Below, in pieces: positions 43,565 to 51,864 of a DNA stretch of 64,000 bases. Source of the stretch: Leifsonia sp. 466MF (GTDB lineage Bacteria > Actinomycetota > Actinomycetes > Actinomycetales > Microbacteriaceae); the NCBI RefSeq assembly GCF_900100265.1, contig NZ_LT629696.1:2356001-2420000 (forward strand). Direction: 5' to 3'. Under the pieces are notes generated by a model. The model made no database searches. It worked only from the letters and a program-made list of their open reading frames with translations, and was not told where the DNA came from. The position numbers were made by a program, and so were the translations under genes. Every line of letters begins with the position of its first letter. Position 1 is the first letter of the stretch.

Positions 43565-44425
43565 CTAGAGCAGCGACTTCGTGTGCCAGACCGTCTTCGT
43601 CTCGGTGAAGAAGGCGATCCGGTCGAGCGAGGGCGCTGCCGCGTCCGGGCCGTTCTCGGGCGTCAGCACGCGCTTGAGGGTGTCGGCCGCCGCGATCTGC
43701 AGGTCCACCCAGTCGAGGTCGCCCGCGCCGACGAGGTCGAGGGCGTTGACGTCGGCGTGCGATGCCAGCCACGGCGCGATCTCGGCCGGCGACCCGGTCA
43801 GGATGTTGACGACTCCGCCCGGCACGTCGCTCGTCGCGAGCACCTCGCTGAGGCTGATCGCCGAGAGCGGGAAGCGCTCGCTCGCGATCACGACGACCGT
43901 GTTGCCGGCGACGAGCGCGGGGGCGACCGCGCTCGTGAACCCGAGAAGGCTGGAGTCCTGCGTTGCGACGATCGCGACGACGCCGGTCGGCTCCGGGACC
44001 GAGATGTTGAAGTACGGGCCGGCGACGGGGTTGGCGTTGCCCGCGACCTGCGCGAACTTGTCGGCCCATCCCGCGTACCAGACCCAGCGGTCGATGGCCT
44101 CGTCGACCTGTGCGGTCGCCGCAGACGTCGACACGCCTTCGGACTTCTGGATCTCGTCGATGAACTGAGCGCGACGCCCCTCCATCAGCTCCGCGATCCG
44201 GTACAGCACCTGGCCGCGGTTGTAGGCGGTGGCGCCGGACCAGCCGGACACGGCCGCGCGCGCGGCGACGACCGCGTCGCGGGCGTCCTTGCGGGACGCC
44301 TTGGCCGCGTTCGCCAGGAACGCGCCCTTCGCGGAGACGACCTCGTAGGTGCGGCCGGACTCGCTGCGCGGGAACTTCCCGCCGATGTACAGCTTGTAGG
44401 TCTTCGGAACAGCCAGGCGGCTCAT
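43565..44425 (-). CDS. half-length aldehyde-dehydrogenase-like protein lacking the catalytic Cys
   Basis: 286 residues against about 480 for the family. The N-terminal cofactor-domain part is present (LYIGGKFPRSESGRTYEV, EPTGVVAIVATQDSSLLGF, APALVAGNTVVVIAS, VNILTG), but the ELGGK Glu and the catalytic Cys segment are missing and the protein ends FFTETKTVWHTKSLL. No remainder of the gene follows in any frame. Coupled by ATGA to the full-length ALDH. Such half proteins recur in deoC operons (recalled), so it may be a structural partner rather than a pseudogene. Confidence 0.85.
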   Translation of the reverse strand: MSRLAVPKTYKLYIGGKFPRSESGRTYEVVSAKGAFLANAAKASRKDARDAVVAARAAVSGWSGATAYNRGQVLYRIAELMEGRRAQFIDEIQKSEGVSTSAATAQVDEAIDRWVWYAGWADKFAQVAGNANPVAGPYFNISVPEPTGVVAIVATQDSSLLGFTSAVAPALVAGNTVVVIASERFPLSAISLSEVLATSDVPGGVVNILTGSPAEIAPWLASHADVNALDLVGAGDLDWVDLQIAAADTLKRVLTPENGPDAAAPSLDRIAFFTETKTVWHTKSLL

Positions 44426-45927
44426 TTGGAGGCTCCCTTGCGGGTCGGGCGGACGGCGGGGATGCGGAGCGGCGACGCGGGCGCCAGCGAGCGGCCGGGC
44501 ACGAGGTACGCGCCCAGACCGTGGCGACCGCCCTCGCGGCCGTAGCCGGACTCCTTGTAGCCGCCGAACGGGCTCGCGGGGTCGAAGCGGTTGAAGGTGT
44601 TGGCCCAGACGACGCCGGCCCGCAGCTTGTCGGCAACGGCCAGGATGCGGCTGCCCTTCTCGGACCAGATACCGGCCGACAGCCCGTACGGCGTGTTGTT
44701 CGCCTTTGCGATCGCCTCGGCCGGTGTGCGGAAGGTCAGCACCGACAGCACAGGGCCGAAGATCTCCTCGCGGGCGATCCGGTGGCTGGTCGACACGTTG
44801 TCGAAGATGGTCGGCGCGAACCAGAAGCCGTTCTCGGGGATCTCGCAGTCCGCCGTCCAGCGCTCCGCACCCTCCGCCTCTCCGATGTCGGACAGTTCGC
44901 GGATGCGCTGCAGCTGCTCGGCCGAGTTGATCGCGCCGATGTCGGTGTTCTTGTCGAGCGGGTCGCCGAGGCGCAGCGTCGACAGGCGGCTCTTCAGCCG
45001 ATCGACGACCTCGTCGTGGATGCTCTCCTGCACCAGCAGGCGGCTTCCGGCACAGCAGACGTGGCCCTGGTTGAAGAAGATGCCGTTGACGATGCCCTCG
45101 ACCGCCTGGTCGATGGGCGCGTCGTCGAAGACGATGTTGGCGGCCTTGCCGCCGAGCTCCAGCGTCAGCTTCTTGGACGTTCCGGCGACCGTGCGGGCGA
45201 TCTCGCGCCCGACGGCGGTGGAGCCGGTGAAGGCGACCTTGTTCACGTCCGGGTGGGCGACCAGGTCGCGCCCGGTCTCCCCCGCGCCGGTGACGATGTT
45301 CACGACACCCGCCGGGAGGTCGGCCTGCTGCACGATCTCGGCGAACAGCAGCGCGGTCAGCGGGGTCGTCTCGGCCGGCTTCAGCACGACCGTGTTGCCC
45401 GCGGCCAGGGCCGGAGCGATCTTCCACGCGAGCATCAGCAGCGGGAAGTTCCACGGGATCACCTGCGCGGCGACCCCGAGCGCGCGGGGCGCGGGGCCGA
45501 GGCCGGCGTGCTCGAGCTTGTCCGCCCATCCCGCGTAATAGAAGAACCACGCGGCGACGAGCGGGACGTCCACATCCCGGCTCTCCTTGATCGGCTTTCC
45601 GTTGTCGAGGCTCTCGGCCACGGCGAGCTCGCGGGCGCGCTCCTGGACGAGCCGGGCGATGCGGAAGAGGTACTTGCCGCGGTCGCTGCCGCTCATCCGC
45701 GACCAGACGCGGTCGTAGGCGCGGCGGGCGGCGGCGACGGCCGCATCCACATCGGAGGAGTCGGCGGTGGCGATGGTCGCCAGGCGCTCCTCCGTCGCGG
45801 GAGAGATGGTCTGGAACGGCGTACCGTGCCCGTCGACGAACTCGCCGTCGATGAACAGGCCGTACTGGTCGCGCAGGTTCAGGATCGACCGCGACTCGGG
45901 AGCCGGTGCGTATTCGAGGAAACTCAT
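44422..45927 (-). CDS. NAD(P)-dependent aldehyde dehydrogenase
   Basis: 501 residues. PWNFPLLMLAWKIAPALAAGNT binds cofactor, FTGSTAVG (233-240) holds the nicotinamide loop, Glu257 in LELGGK is the general base, and Cys291/Cys292 in NQGHVCCAGSR include the nucleophile. GPVLSVLTF and the C-terminal GGYKESGYGREGG are complete. Downstream of deoC it probably oxidises acetaldehyde released by deoxyribose-phosphate aldolase. Only 14 bp separate it from deoC. Confidence 0.93.
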   Translation of the reverse strand: MSFLEYAPAPESRSILNLRDQYGLFIDGEFVDGHGTPFQTISPATEERLATIATADSSDVDAAVAAARRAYDRVWSRMSGSDRGKYLFRIARLVQERARELAVAESLDNGKPIKESRDVDVPLVAAWFFYYAGWADKLEHAGLGPAPRALGVAAQVIPWNFPLLMLAWKIAPALAAGNTVVLKPAETTPLTALLFAEIVQQADLPAGVVNIVTGAGETGRDLVAHPDVNKVAFTGSTAVGREIARTVAGTSKKLTLELGGKAANIVFDDAPIDQAVEGIVNGIFFNQGHVCCAGSRLLVQESIHDEVVDRLKSRLSTLRLGDPLDKNTDIGAINSAEQLQRIRELSDIGEAEGAERWTADCEIPENGFWFAPTIFDNVSTSHRIAREEIFGPVLSVLTFRTPAEAIAKANNTPYGLSAGIWSEKGSRILAVADKLRAGVVWANTFNRFDPASPFGGYKESGYGREGGRHGLGAYLVPGRSLAPASPLRIPAVRPTRKGASK

Positions 45928-45941
45928 GGTCTGGTCAGCTT

Positions 45942-46979
45942 TCAGTCGATCGTCACGTAGTCGGCGCCGGAGTAGTGCCCGGTGGCCAGCTTCTGGCGCT
46001 GCAGGAGCACGTCGTTCAGGAGGCTGGAGGCGCCGAACCGGAACAGGTGCGGCTGCAGCCACCGCTCGCCGACCGTCTCCGCCACGGTCACGAGGTACTT
46101 GATGGCGTCCTTCGACGAGCGGATGCCGCCGGCCGGCTTGACGCCGATCTCCTCGCCGGTGAGCAGGTGCCAGTCGCGCACGACCTCCAGCATCAGCAGG
46201 GTCACCGGAAGCGTCGCGGCGGGCGACACCTTGCCGGTGGACGTCTTGATGAAGTCGCCACCCGCGAGGATGCTCAGCCAGGAGGCGCGGCGCACGTTGT
46301 CGTACGTGTTCAGCTCGCCCGTCTCCAGGATCACCTTGAGGTGGGCGTAGGTGCCGTCCTCGCGGCGGCACGCCTCCTTGACGGCGACGATCTCGTCGAA
46401 GACGAGCCCGTAGCGGCCGGAGAGGAAGGCGCCGCGGTCGATGACCATGTCGATCTCGTCCGCGCCGGCCGCAACGGCGTCCGCGGTGTCGGCGAGCTTG
46501 ACCTTGAGCGAGGCGCGTCCGCTCGGGAAGGCGGTCGCGACGGCGGCGACGTTGACGCCCCCGGTGCCTCCGGCCCGGCGGACGGCGCCGGCGTGCGCGG
46601 CGCCCAGCGCCTCGACGGCGTACGGCACCATGTCGCCGTAGACGCAGACCGCGGCGGGGCGCGGAGTGGACGGGTCGGACGGGTCGGGGGTGAGCGCCTT
46701 GGCCGCGAGCGACCGCACCTTGCCGGGGGTGTCCGCGCCCTCCAGGGTGGTGAGGTCGATCAGCTCGATGACGGTGTCGAGAGCCCACTTCTTGCTGGTG
46801 GTCTTGATGGAGCGCGTGCCGAGGCCGGCCGCGCGCTGCTCCAGGCCCACCGCATCCACTCCGGGGATGCCGTTGAGGTACCGCCGGAGCGATCCCTCCG
46901 TCAGGTCGCCGCCGAGCACCTCGACGGCGCGGGCCGCGGGTGCGAGGGTGCGCACGGGCGGCGTTGTCTCGATGGTCAC
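45942..46979 (-). CDS. deoC: deoxyribose-phosphate aldolase DeoC
   Basis: 345 residues, the longer actinobacterial/mammalian-type form. It cleaves 2-deoxyribose 5-phosphate into acetaldehyde and glyceraldehyde 3-phosphate. TLEGADTPGKVRSLAAKAL, VYGDMVPYAVEAL, EIDMVIDRGAFLSGRY, LKVILETGEL, the Schiff-base Lys in GGDFIKTSTGK and the second Lys in GVKPAGGIRSS are all present. The start is GTG with GGAGG upstream. Operon with the SorC regulator before and two ALDH genes after. Confidence 0.95.
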   Translation of the reverse strand: MTIETTPPVRTLAPAARAVEVLGGDLTEGSLRRYLNGIPGVDAVGLEQRAAGLGTRSIKTTSKKWALDTVIELIDLTTLEGADTPGKVRSLAAKALTPDPSDPSTPRPAAVCVYGDMVPYAVEALGAAHAGAVRRAGGTGGVNVAAVATAFPSGRASLKVKLADTADAVAAGADEIDMVIDRGAFLSGRYGLVFDEIVAVKEACRREDGTYAHLKVILETGELNTYDNVRRASWLSILAGGDFIKTSTGKVSPAATLPVTLLMLEVVRDWHLLTGEEIGVKPAGGIRSSKDAIKYLVTVAETVGERWLQPHLFRFGASSLLNDVLLQRQKLATGHYSGADYVTID

Positions 46980-47008
46980 GTGTTCCTCCAGGTGGTGCAG
47001 CTCGGATG

Positions 47009-47977
47009 CTACGGAGCGGTGGTGCCGGGCGCCGCGCGCCCGAGCAGGTCGTTGGCGGTGGATTCGTCGGTGATGAGCGTGGTGCAGAGTCCGCTCGCGA
47101 CGACGGCGTGGGCGACGCGGTGCTTGGCCTCCCCGGCGATGACGGCGATGGAGGTGCGGGCCGAGCGGAGCTCGTCGAGGCTGAGCCCCAGCGTCCGCGA
47201 GTTGAGCTCCGGGTCGGCCACCTGTCCGTCGTCGGTGATGAAGCGGCCGACGACGTCGCCGACCGCGCCCTTCTCGGCGAGTGCGGCGACATCCTCCACC
47301 GAGAGATAGCCGGAGTCGACATGGACGGAGCTGGTGTCGACGACGCCCGCGCTGAACAGATAGGCGCTGGCGTCGCGGGCGAGTTCGAGGACGCTCTGCA
47401 CCGAGCGGTCGGCCTCGATCGCCCGGCGGGTGGCGGCGTGCTCGAAGATCGCCGGGCTCGGGAGCAGGGTCGCGGTGCCCTGCGCCTTGCGCGCGATCAC
47501 GACGGCCGTGTCGGCGGCGGCGGTGGCCTGGCGGGTGGACGAGACGCTGCCGTTGATCTGGACGGGGTTGACCCCGACGGCCCAGCCCGGCCGCAAGCGT
47601 GCGGCGACGGCGTGGAGCGTGCGGCCCCAGCTCACGCCGAGGGTGCGCGGGACGGGACGGAGCGTGGTCAGGTAGTCGGCGGCGGCCTGCGCCACCCGGC
47701 CCTGCACCTCGGAGTCGGACTCCGCCGCGGGCACGACGACCGCATCCATCAGGCCGTAGAAGCCGCAGAGCTCGCGTTCGAGCGAGAACCGGCGGGCGCT
47801 GGGGTGCACGATCTCGATGCGCACGAAACCGTGCTCACGGGCGGCGACGAGCAGGCGGCCGACCTTCCAGCGCGAGACGTTGAGGGCGACACCGATCTCG
47901 TCCTGCGTCTTGCCGGCCTCGTAGTACAGTTCCGCGGCTTTGACGGCGAGGATCTCGTCCGAATCGTTCAGGGCCAC
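47009..47977 (-). CDS. SorC/DeoR-type sugar-binding transcriptional regulator
   Basis: 322 residues. The N-terminal helix-turn-helix is AAELYYEAGKTQDEIGVALNVSRWKVGRLLVAAREHGFVRI (positions 14-54). The rest is a sugar-phosphate-binding domain of the SorC type (LGVSWGRTLHAVA, then DVVGRFITDDGQ and VIAGEAKHRVAHAVVASG). It precedes deoC on the same strand and probably responds to deoxyribose 5-phosphate or a related sugar phosphate, relieving repression. GTG start with TAAGCT 6 nt upstream. Confidence 0.9.
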   Translation of the reverse strand: MALNDSDEILAVKAAELYYEAGKTQDEIGVALNVSRWKVGRLLVAAREHGFVRIEIVHPSARRFSLERELCGFYGLMDAVVVPAAESDSEVQGRVAQAAADYLTTLRPVPRTLGVSWGRTLHAVAARLRPGWAVGVNPVQINGSVSSTRQATAAADTAVVIARKAQGTATLLPSPAIFEHAATRRAIEADRSVQSVLELARDASAYLFSAGVVDTSSVHVDSGYLSVEDVAALAEKGAVGDVVGRFITDDGQVADPELNSRTLGLSLDELRSARTSIAVIAGEAKHRVAHAVVASGLCTTLITDESTANDLLGRAAPGTTAP

Positions 47978-47983
47978 CCCTCC

Positions 47984-48062
47984 AGCTTAGGAAGGGCGTG
48001 CGCGCCTGAGCAACATGTGTGTGGTGGATGCTCAAATGAGCAGAGGCCGTTTCGTTTATCGT
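47984..48062. promoter_or_regulatory. divergent control region between the SorC and ROK genes
   Basis: Minus-strand -10 TAAGCT (47984-47989) serves the SorC gene; plus-strand -10 TATCGT (48057-48062) serves the ROK gene, each 6 nt from its start codon. Between them TGAGCA (48007-48012), TGCTCA (48029-48034) and TGAGCA (48037-48042) are half-sites of an inverted repeat, a likely SorC operator. Confidence 0.5.
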
Positions 48063-48068
48063 TGGGTC

Positions 48069-49043
48069 GTGCCCACAGACCCCTCGCTGACAGCCGCCAC
48101 CGCCCCCACCCCCTACGTCCTGGCCGTCGACTTCGGCGGAACGAAGGTCGAAGCCGCCCTGGTGGATGCGGAGGGCCGCCTCGTCGAGGGCTCCCGGCAC
48201 CGCCGTCCGACCGGGCGGAACGCCACCGTCCCGGAGCTCGAGGAGTCGGTCGGCGGCGTCGTACGCGCGGCCGCCGCATCCCTCCCCGCCGACGCCGCCA
48301 TCATCGGCGTCGGAATCGGCAGTGCTGGCCCGATCGACCGGCAGCGCGGGCTCGTCTCGCCGCTCAACGTGCCGCACTGGCGCGACTACCCGATGCGCGA
48401 CTTCGTCGCCGGCGTCGCCGCCGAACTCTCCCTCGATGTGCCCGTGACCCTCGAGATGGACGGCGTGGCGATCACCATGGCCGAGCACTGGGTGGGTGCG
48501 GCGCAGGGCGTCGACAACGTCATGGGGATGGTCATCTCGACCGGGATCGGCGGCGGGCTCATCGTGGGCGGCCGCGTGATCACCGGTCCGACCGGCAACG
48601 CCGGCCACATCGGGCACGTCGAGGTCGGCGACATCAAGGGCGAGGACACGTTCGGCAACCCGTACGCGCTGGAGGCCATGGCGTCCGGGCCGCACACCGT
48701 CGCGTGGGCGCGGCAGCAGGGTTTCGAGGGCGCCACCGGCGAGGAGCTGGCGGCGGCGTACGTCGCGGGCGATCTCGTGGCGCGCGAGGCGATCGCCCGC
48801 ACCGGCGAGGCCGTCGGCCGCGCGATCGCGTCGGCGACCGCACTGCTCGACCTGGAGCTCGTCGCGATCGGCGGAGGCTTCTCGCACTCGACGCCGGACC
48901 TCTTCGACCACATGCGCGACGTCATCGAGCACCACTACTTCCCGTTCGTGCGAAAGGTGCGGATCGTCCCGTCCGCCCTCTCCTCCGAGGGTCCGCTCAT
49001 CGGGGCCGCCGCCCTCATCCACCGCGCCGCCCTCCTCCCGTAA
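48069..49043 (+). CDS. ROK-family sugar kinase-like protein without the zinc cysteines
   Basis: 324 residues from GTG 48069. AVDFGGTKVEAALVD (19-33) is the phosphate-1 loop, MDGVAITMAEH holds the catalytic Asp131, and STGIGGGLIVGG follows. The ROK zinc site normally reads GHxxxxxxGxxCxCGxxGCLE; here GHIGHVEV is kept but the Cys segment is GEDTFGNPYALEAMASG, with no Cys. So it is a ROK kinase that does not bind structural zinc in the usual way. The substrate is probably a hexose or a sugar linked to the divergent deoC operon. Confidence 0.87.
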   Translation: MPTDPSLTAATAPTPYVLAVDFGGTKVEAALVDAEGRLVEGSRHRRPTGRNATVPELEESVGGVVRAAAASLPADAAIIGVGIGSAGPIDRQRGLVSPLNVPHWRDYPMRDFVAGVAAELSLDVPVTLEMDGVAITMAEHWVGAAQGVDNVMGMVISTGIGGGLIVGGRVITGPTGNAGHIGHVEVGDIKGEDTFGNPYALEAMASGPHTVAWARQQGFEGATGEELAAAYVAGDLVAREAIARTGEAVGRAIASATALLDLELVAIGGGFSHSTPDLFDHMRDVIEHHYFPFVRKVRIVPSALSSEGPLIGAAALIHRAALLP

Positions 49044-49054
49044 CCCCACCCCCG

Positions 49055-49121
49055 CCAACAGCTCCTGAGTTTTTCCGCCGATTTCAGCCGGATTCGCGGA
49101 AAAACTCAGGAGCTGTTGGCT
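49055..49121. repeat. intergenic palindrome, family B copy 2
   Basis: Perfect 25-bp arms at 49055-49079 and 49097-49121 with a 17-nt spacer. The core from GCTCCTGA to TCAGGAGC is 53 bp, the same as family B copy 1. It lies between convergent genes, 12 bp after the ROK stop. Confidence 0.92.
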
Positions 49122-49133
49122 ACGTGAGGGGGG

Positions 49134-50354
49134 TCAGTCTTCGAGGTACTTGGGGCGGGCGGCGACGGCGCCGGCCGCGGCGGCCGCGAGGGCTGTCGCG
49201 GTCAGCACCACGAGGGCGAGCGTCCAGGAGCCGGTGAGCTGGTGGAGCACGCCGACCGCCAGCGGGCCGAGCGCACCGAGCGTGTAGCCGAGGCCCTGCG
49301 TGAACCCGCTGAGCGCGACAGACCCCGCGTGCGTCCGCGTCCGCATATTGATCAGCACGAGGCACAGCGGGAAGAGCAGCGGCCCGAGCCCGGCCAGCGC
49401 CACCCACAGCCACGTCGCGACGCCGGGCGCGAGGATGAGACCGAGGTACCCGACGACGAAGAACGCGACGCCGGCGTAGATCAGCCAGGCGACGTTCCGC
49501 ATCCGCGCGGCCAGCATCGGAACCAGCAGCCCCGCCGGTATGCCCATCCCGGCATACACCGACAGCAGCGCCCCCGCCTCGATCGGAGTCAGCCCGGCCA
49601 CGTCGTGCAGGATCTCCGGAAGCCAGGCGAACATCGCGTACGCGTTGAGGCTCGACACGGCGAACAGCACGGCCATCGCCCAGGCCAGCGGCGAGTGCCA
49701 GACCCGGCCGGCCATCGCCGGCTGCGCCTTCTCGACCTCCACGTCGGGGTCCGGGTGCGCCGGCCGGTGGGTGATGAGGATGCGCAGCCACGGCAGGATC
49801 GCGAGCGCGCAGACCACGGCCCACATCCCCACGGAGACGTGCCATCCGGCCGCATCCGCCACCGGCACCGCGACGAGCGGCGGCAGCAGCGTCGACACCG
49901 ACATGATGGTCGCGTACAGCGAGGTGACCAGCCCGATCCGGTCGGGGAAGTACCGCTTGACCAGCGGGGGCAGCAGCACGTTCCCGACGCCCATGCCCGC
50001 GAAGGTCACCGCCGACCCGATCGCCAGCACCGCGAACGACGGGGCGGCCGCACGGATGAGGTGGCCGCCCAGCATGACGCCGAGCGCGAGCACGACGACG
50101 GCTTCGAGGCTCAGCCTCCGCGTGAAGGTCGGCGCGACCAGGCCGAACACTGCGAAGCACACCGGCGGCAGCATCCCGAGCAGTCCGACGCCGATGCTCG
50201 ACACGTCGAACTCGGTGCGGATCTCGGCGAAGATCGGCGACAGCGCGGCGACGGCGGTGCGGAGGTTCGCCGCGACCAGCAGGATGCCGAGCAGCGCGAT
50301 CGCGCGCCCGTGCCAGAGCGGCCGCCGGTCGGCGGCCGGGTTCGCGCCCGTCAT
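49134..50354 (-). CDS. MFS transporter of the CynX/NimT type
   Basis: 406 residues, twelve transmembrane helices. The start LLGILLVAANLRTAVAALSPIFAEIR and FAGMGVGNVLLPPLVKRYFPDR fit the cyanate/nitroimidazole transporter family. A cytosolic loop with PAHPDPDVEVEKA separates the halves. The transported compound is unknown. Its ATG overlaps the ribF stop by one base, so it is the last gene of the truB-ribF run. Confidence 0.88.
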   Translation of the reverse strand: MTGANPAADRRPLWHGRAIALLGILLVAANLRTAVAALSPIFAEIRTEFDVSSIGVGLLGMLPPVCFAVFGLVAPTFTRRLSLEAVVVLALGVMLGGHLIRAAAPSFAVLAIGSAVTFAGMGVGNVLLPPLVKRYFPDRIGLVTSLYATIMSVSTLLPPLVAVPVADAAGWHVSVGMWAVVCALAILPWLRILITHRPAHPDPDVEVEKAQPAMAGRVWHSPLAWAMAVLFAVSSLNAYAMFAWLPEILHDVAGLTPIEAGALLSVYAGMGIPAGLLVPMLAARMRNVAWLIYAGVAFFVVGYLGLILAPGVATWLWVALAGLGPLLFPLCLVLINMRTRTHAGSVALSGFTQGLGYTLGALGPLAVGVLHQLTGSWTLALVVLTATALAAAAAGAVAARPKYLED

Positions 50355-51316
50355 CAGGAGCGCTCGTCGGCGTCGGCCGCCGGGACGACGCCGAGGATGC
50401 GCCGCGCCTGCTCCACGTCGTCCGCGATCTGCGCGATGAGCGGCTCGATGCCCGTGTACGCGACCATCCCGCGGATGCGCTCGACGAAGGCGACCTCGAC
50501 CGTGTGGTCGTAGAGGTCGAGCTCGCGGTCGAGCACGTACGCCTCCACCTGCTTCTGGGGGACGCCCTCGAAGGTCGGGTTGTTGCCGACCGAGATCGCG
50601 GCCGGGTACCGCTCGCCCGCGTCGGTCAGCCAGCCGGCGTAGACGCCGTCGGCGGGGATGAGTCCCTCCGACTCCGGCGAGAGGTTAGCGGTCGGGAAGC
50701 CCAGCTCACGCCCGCGTGCCGCACCGTGCACCACGAGCCCGCGCACGGTCGGAGGGGCGCCGAGCAGCTGGGTCGCGTGCGCGACGTCGCCGTCGGCGAG
50801 CAGCTCCCGGATCCAGGTGGATGAGACGCGCCGGCCGTACTCCGGCCGCACGTCGTCGATGAGCTCGACGGTGAAGCCGTACGTCTCGCCGAGCCGGCGC
50901 AGCAGCTCGACGTCACCTGCGCCGCGCGCACCGAACCGGAAATCGCTGCCCACGAGCACCGCCGCGGCATGCAGCCGGTCGACGAGGATGTGGTGCACGA
51001 ACTCCTCGGGCTCGAGCGCGGCGAGCGCACGGTCGAAAGCCACCATGAGGGTCGCGTCGACGCCGGTCGACGCGAGCAGGTCGAGCTTCTGCGCGTTGCT
51101 CACCAGCGACGGCGGGCACTTCGCGGGGGCGAGCACCTCGAGCGGGTTGCGGTCGAAGGTGATGATCGTCGAGACGAGCCCGCGCCCCGCGGCGACGGCG
51201 CGCAACCGGTCGATCACCGCGCGGTGGCCGGTGTGCACCCCGTCGAACTTGCCGATGGTGATGGCGCTAGGCCCCCACCCGTCGGGAACCTCCGAGACGG
51301 AATGGAAGACCTTCAC
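50354..51316 (-). CDS. ribF: bifunctional riboflavin kinase/FMN adenylyltransferase
   Basis: 320 residues. The N-terminal nucleotidyltransferase has ITIGKFDGVHTGHRAVI and RRVSSTWIRELLADGDV; the C-terminal kinase has VVHGAARGRELGFPTANL, IPADGVYAGW and AISVGNNPTFEG. It makes FMN and then FAD from riboflavin. The GTG start overlaps the stop of the upstream membrane protein gene (GTGA). It supplies FAD used by the flavoenzymes encoded elsewhere in the window. Confidence 0.96.
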   Translation of the reverse strand: MKVFHSVSEVPDGWGPSAITIGKFDGVHTGHRAVIDRLRAVAAGRGLVSTIITFDRNPLEVLAPAKCPPSLVSNAQKLDLLASTGVDATLMVAFDRALAALEPEEFVHHILVDRLHAAAVLVGSDFRFGARGAGDVELLRRLGETYGFTVELIDDVRPEYGRRVSSTWIRELLADGDVAHATQLLGAPPTVRGLVVHGAARGRELGFPTANLSPESEGLIPADGVYAGWLTDAGERYPAAISVGNNPTFEGVPQKQVEAYVLDRELDLYDHTVEVAFVERIRGMVAYTGIEPLIAQIADDVEQARRILGVVPAADADERS

Positions 51317-51834
51317 GAGGCGGCCCCCGACTCGGCCCCGGCCGCCGCCTGTGCACCATCCGCAGGAGCATCGACCGGATGGTGCTTCCGCAGCCACAGC
51401 ATCCCGAGCACCGGGAGCACGAGCGGGATGAACAGGTACCCCATCCCGTACACCGACCACACCGTGGCGTCGCGGCCGAACGGGTCGATGTCGTGCAGGC
51501 CGAGCACGGCGGGGGCAAACAGGCTCAGCGTTCCGATGATGAGCACGCCGGCGAGCTCGAAGCTGATGGTCACCCAGGCGACGCGGTACCAGACACGGCC
51601 CGGCGCGATCAGGGCGACGGTCGCGACGATGTACACGACGGCGGCGAGCCCGGAGAGCGTGAACGCGACCGGCGCCTCGTGGAAGCGGTCGATGATCTGG
51701 AAGACGCTGCGGCCGGTCGCCGCCAGCGCCAGGACGCCGTAGACGAAGACGAGCACCCGGCCCACCCCCGTCATCCGCCGCCTCGGGGAGGACGGATCGG
51801 AGTCGGTGCGCGCGGACATGGTGTGGTGGGACAT
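51313..51834 (-). CDS. integral membrane protein upstream of ribF
   Basis: 173 residues with four transmembrane segments (about 23-45, 59-78, 86-108 and 126-146) and a Pro/Ala-rich tail. GDATVWSVYGMGYLFIPLVLPVLGM-like residues end the last helix region; the segment from 118 carries FGRDATVWSVYGMGYL. No function is known. The start follows TAGAAT by 7 nt on the minus strand and overlaps ribF by GTGA. Confidence 0.8.
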   Translation of the reverse strand: MSHHTMSARTDSDPSSPRRRMTGVGRVLVFVYGVLALAATGRSVFQIIDRFHEAPVAFTLSGLAAVVYIVATVALIAPGRVWYRVAWVTISFELAGVLIIGTLSLFAPAVLGLHDIDPFGRDATVWSVYGMGYLFIPLVLPVLGMLWLRKHHPVDAPADGAQAAAGAESGAAS

Positions 51835-51841
51835 CGCTTCG

Positions 51842-51847
51842 ATTCTA
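51842..51847 (-). promoter_or_regulatory. -10 hexamer of a leaderless promoter for the membrane protein-ribF-MFS run
   Basis: TAGAAT on the minus strand ends 7 nt before the ATG at 51834. Confidence 0.45.
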
Positions 51848-51864
51848 TTTGCCCGCGGAGGCGG

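Noticed and set aside
43492..44425. Half-size ALDH as a frameshifted pseudogene
   Set aside because: The 73 bp downstream encode no ALDH remnant in any frame and the next gene is an unrelated SGNH hydrolase.
45928..47322. Upstream extension of the full-length ALDH frame
   Set aside because: The extension is a shifted reading of deoC and the SorC gene; the ALDH fold starts at the ATG at 45927.
51313..51319. FMN riboswitch before ribF
   Set aside because: ribF overlaps the previous gene by four bases, so there is no leader.
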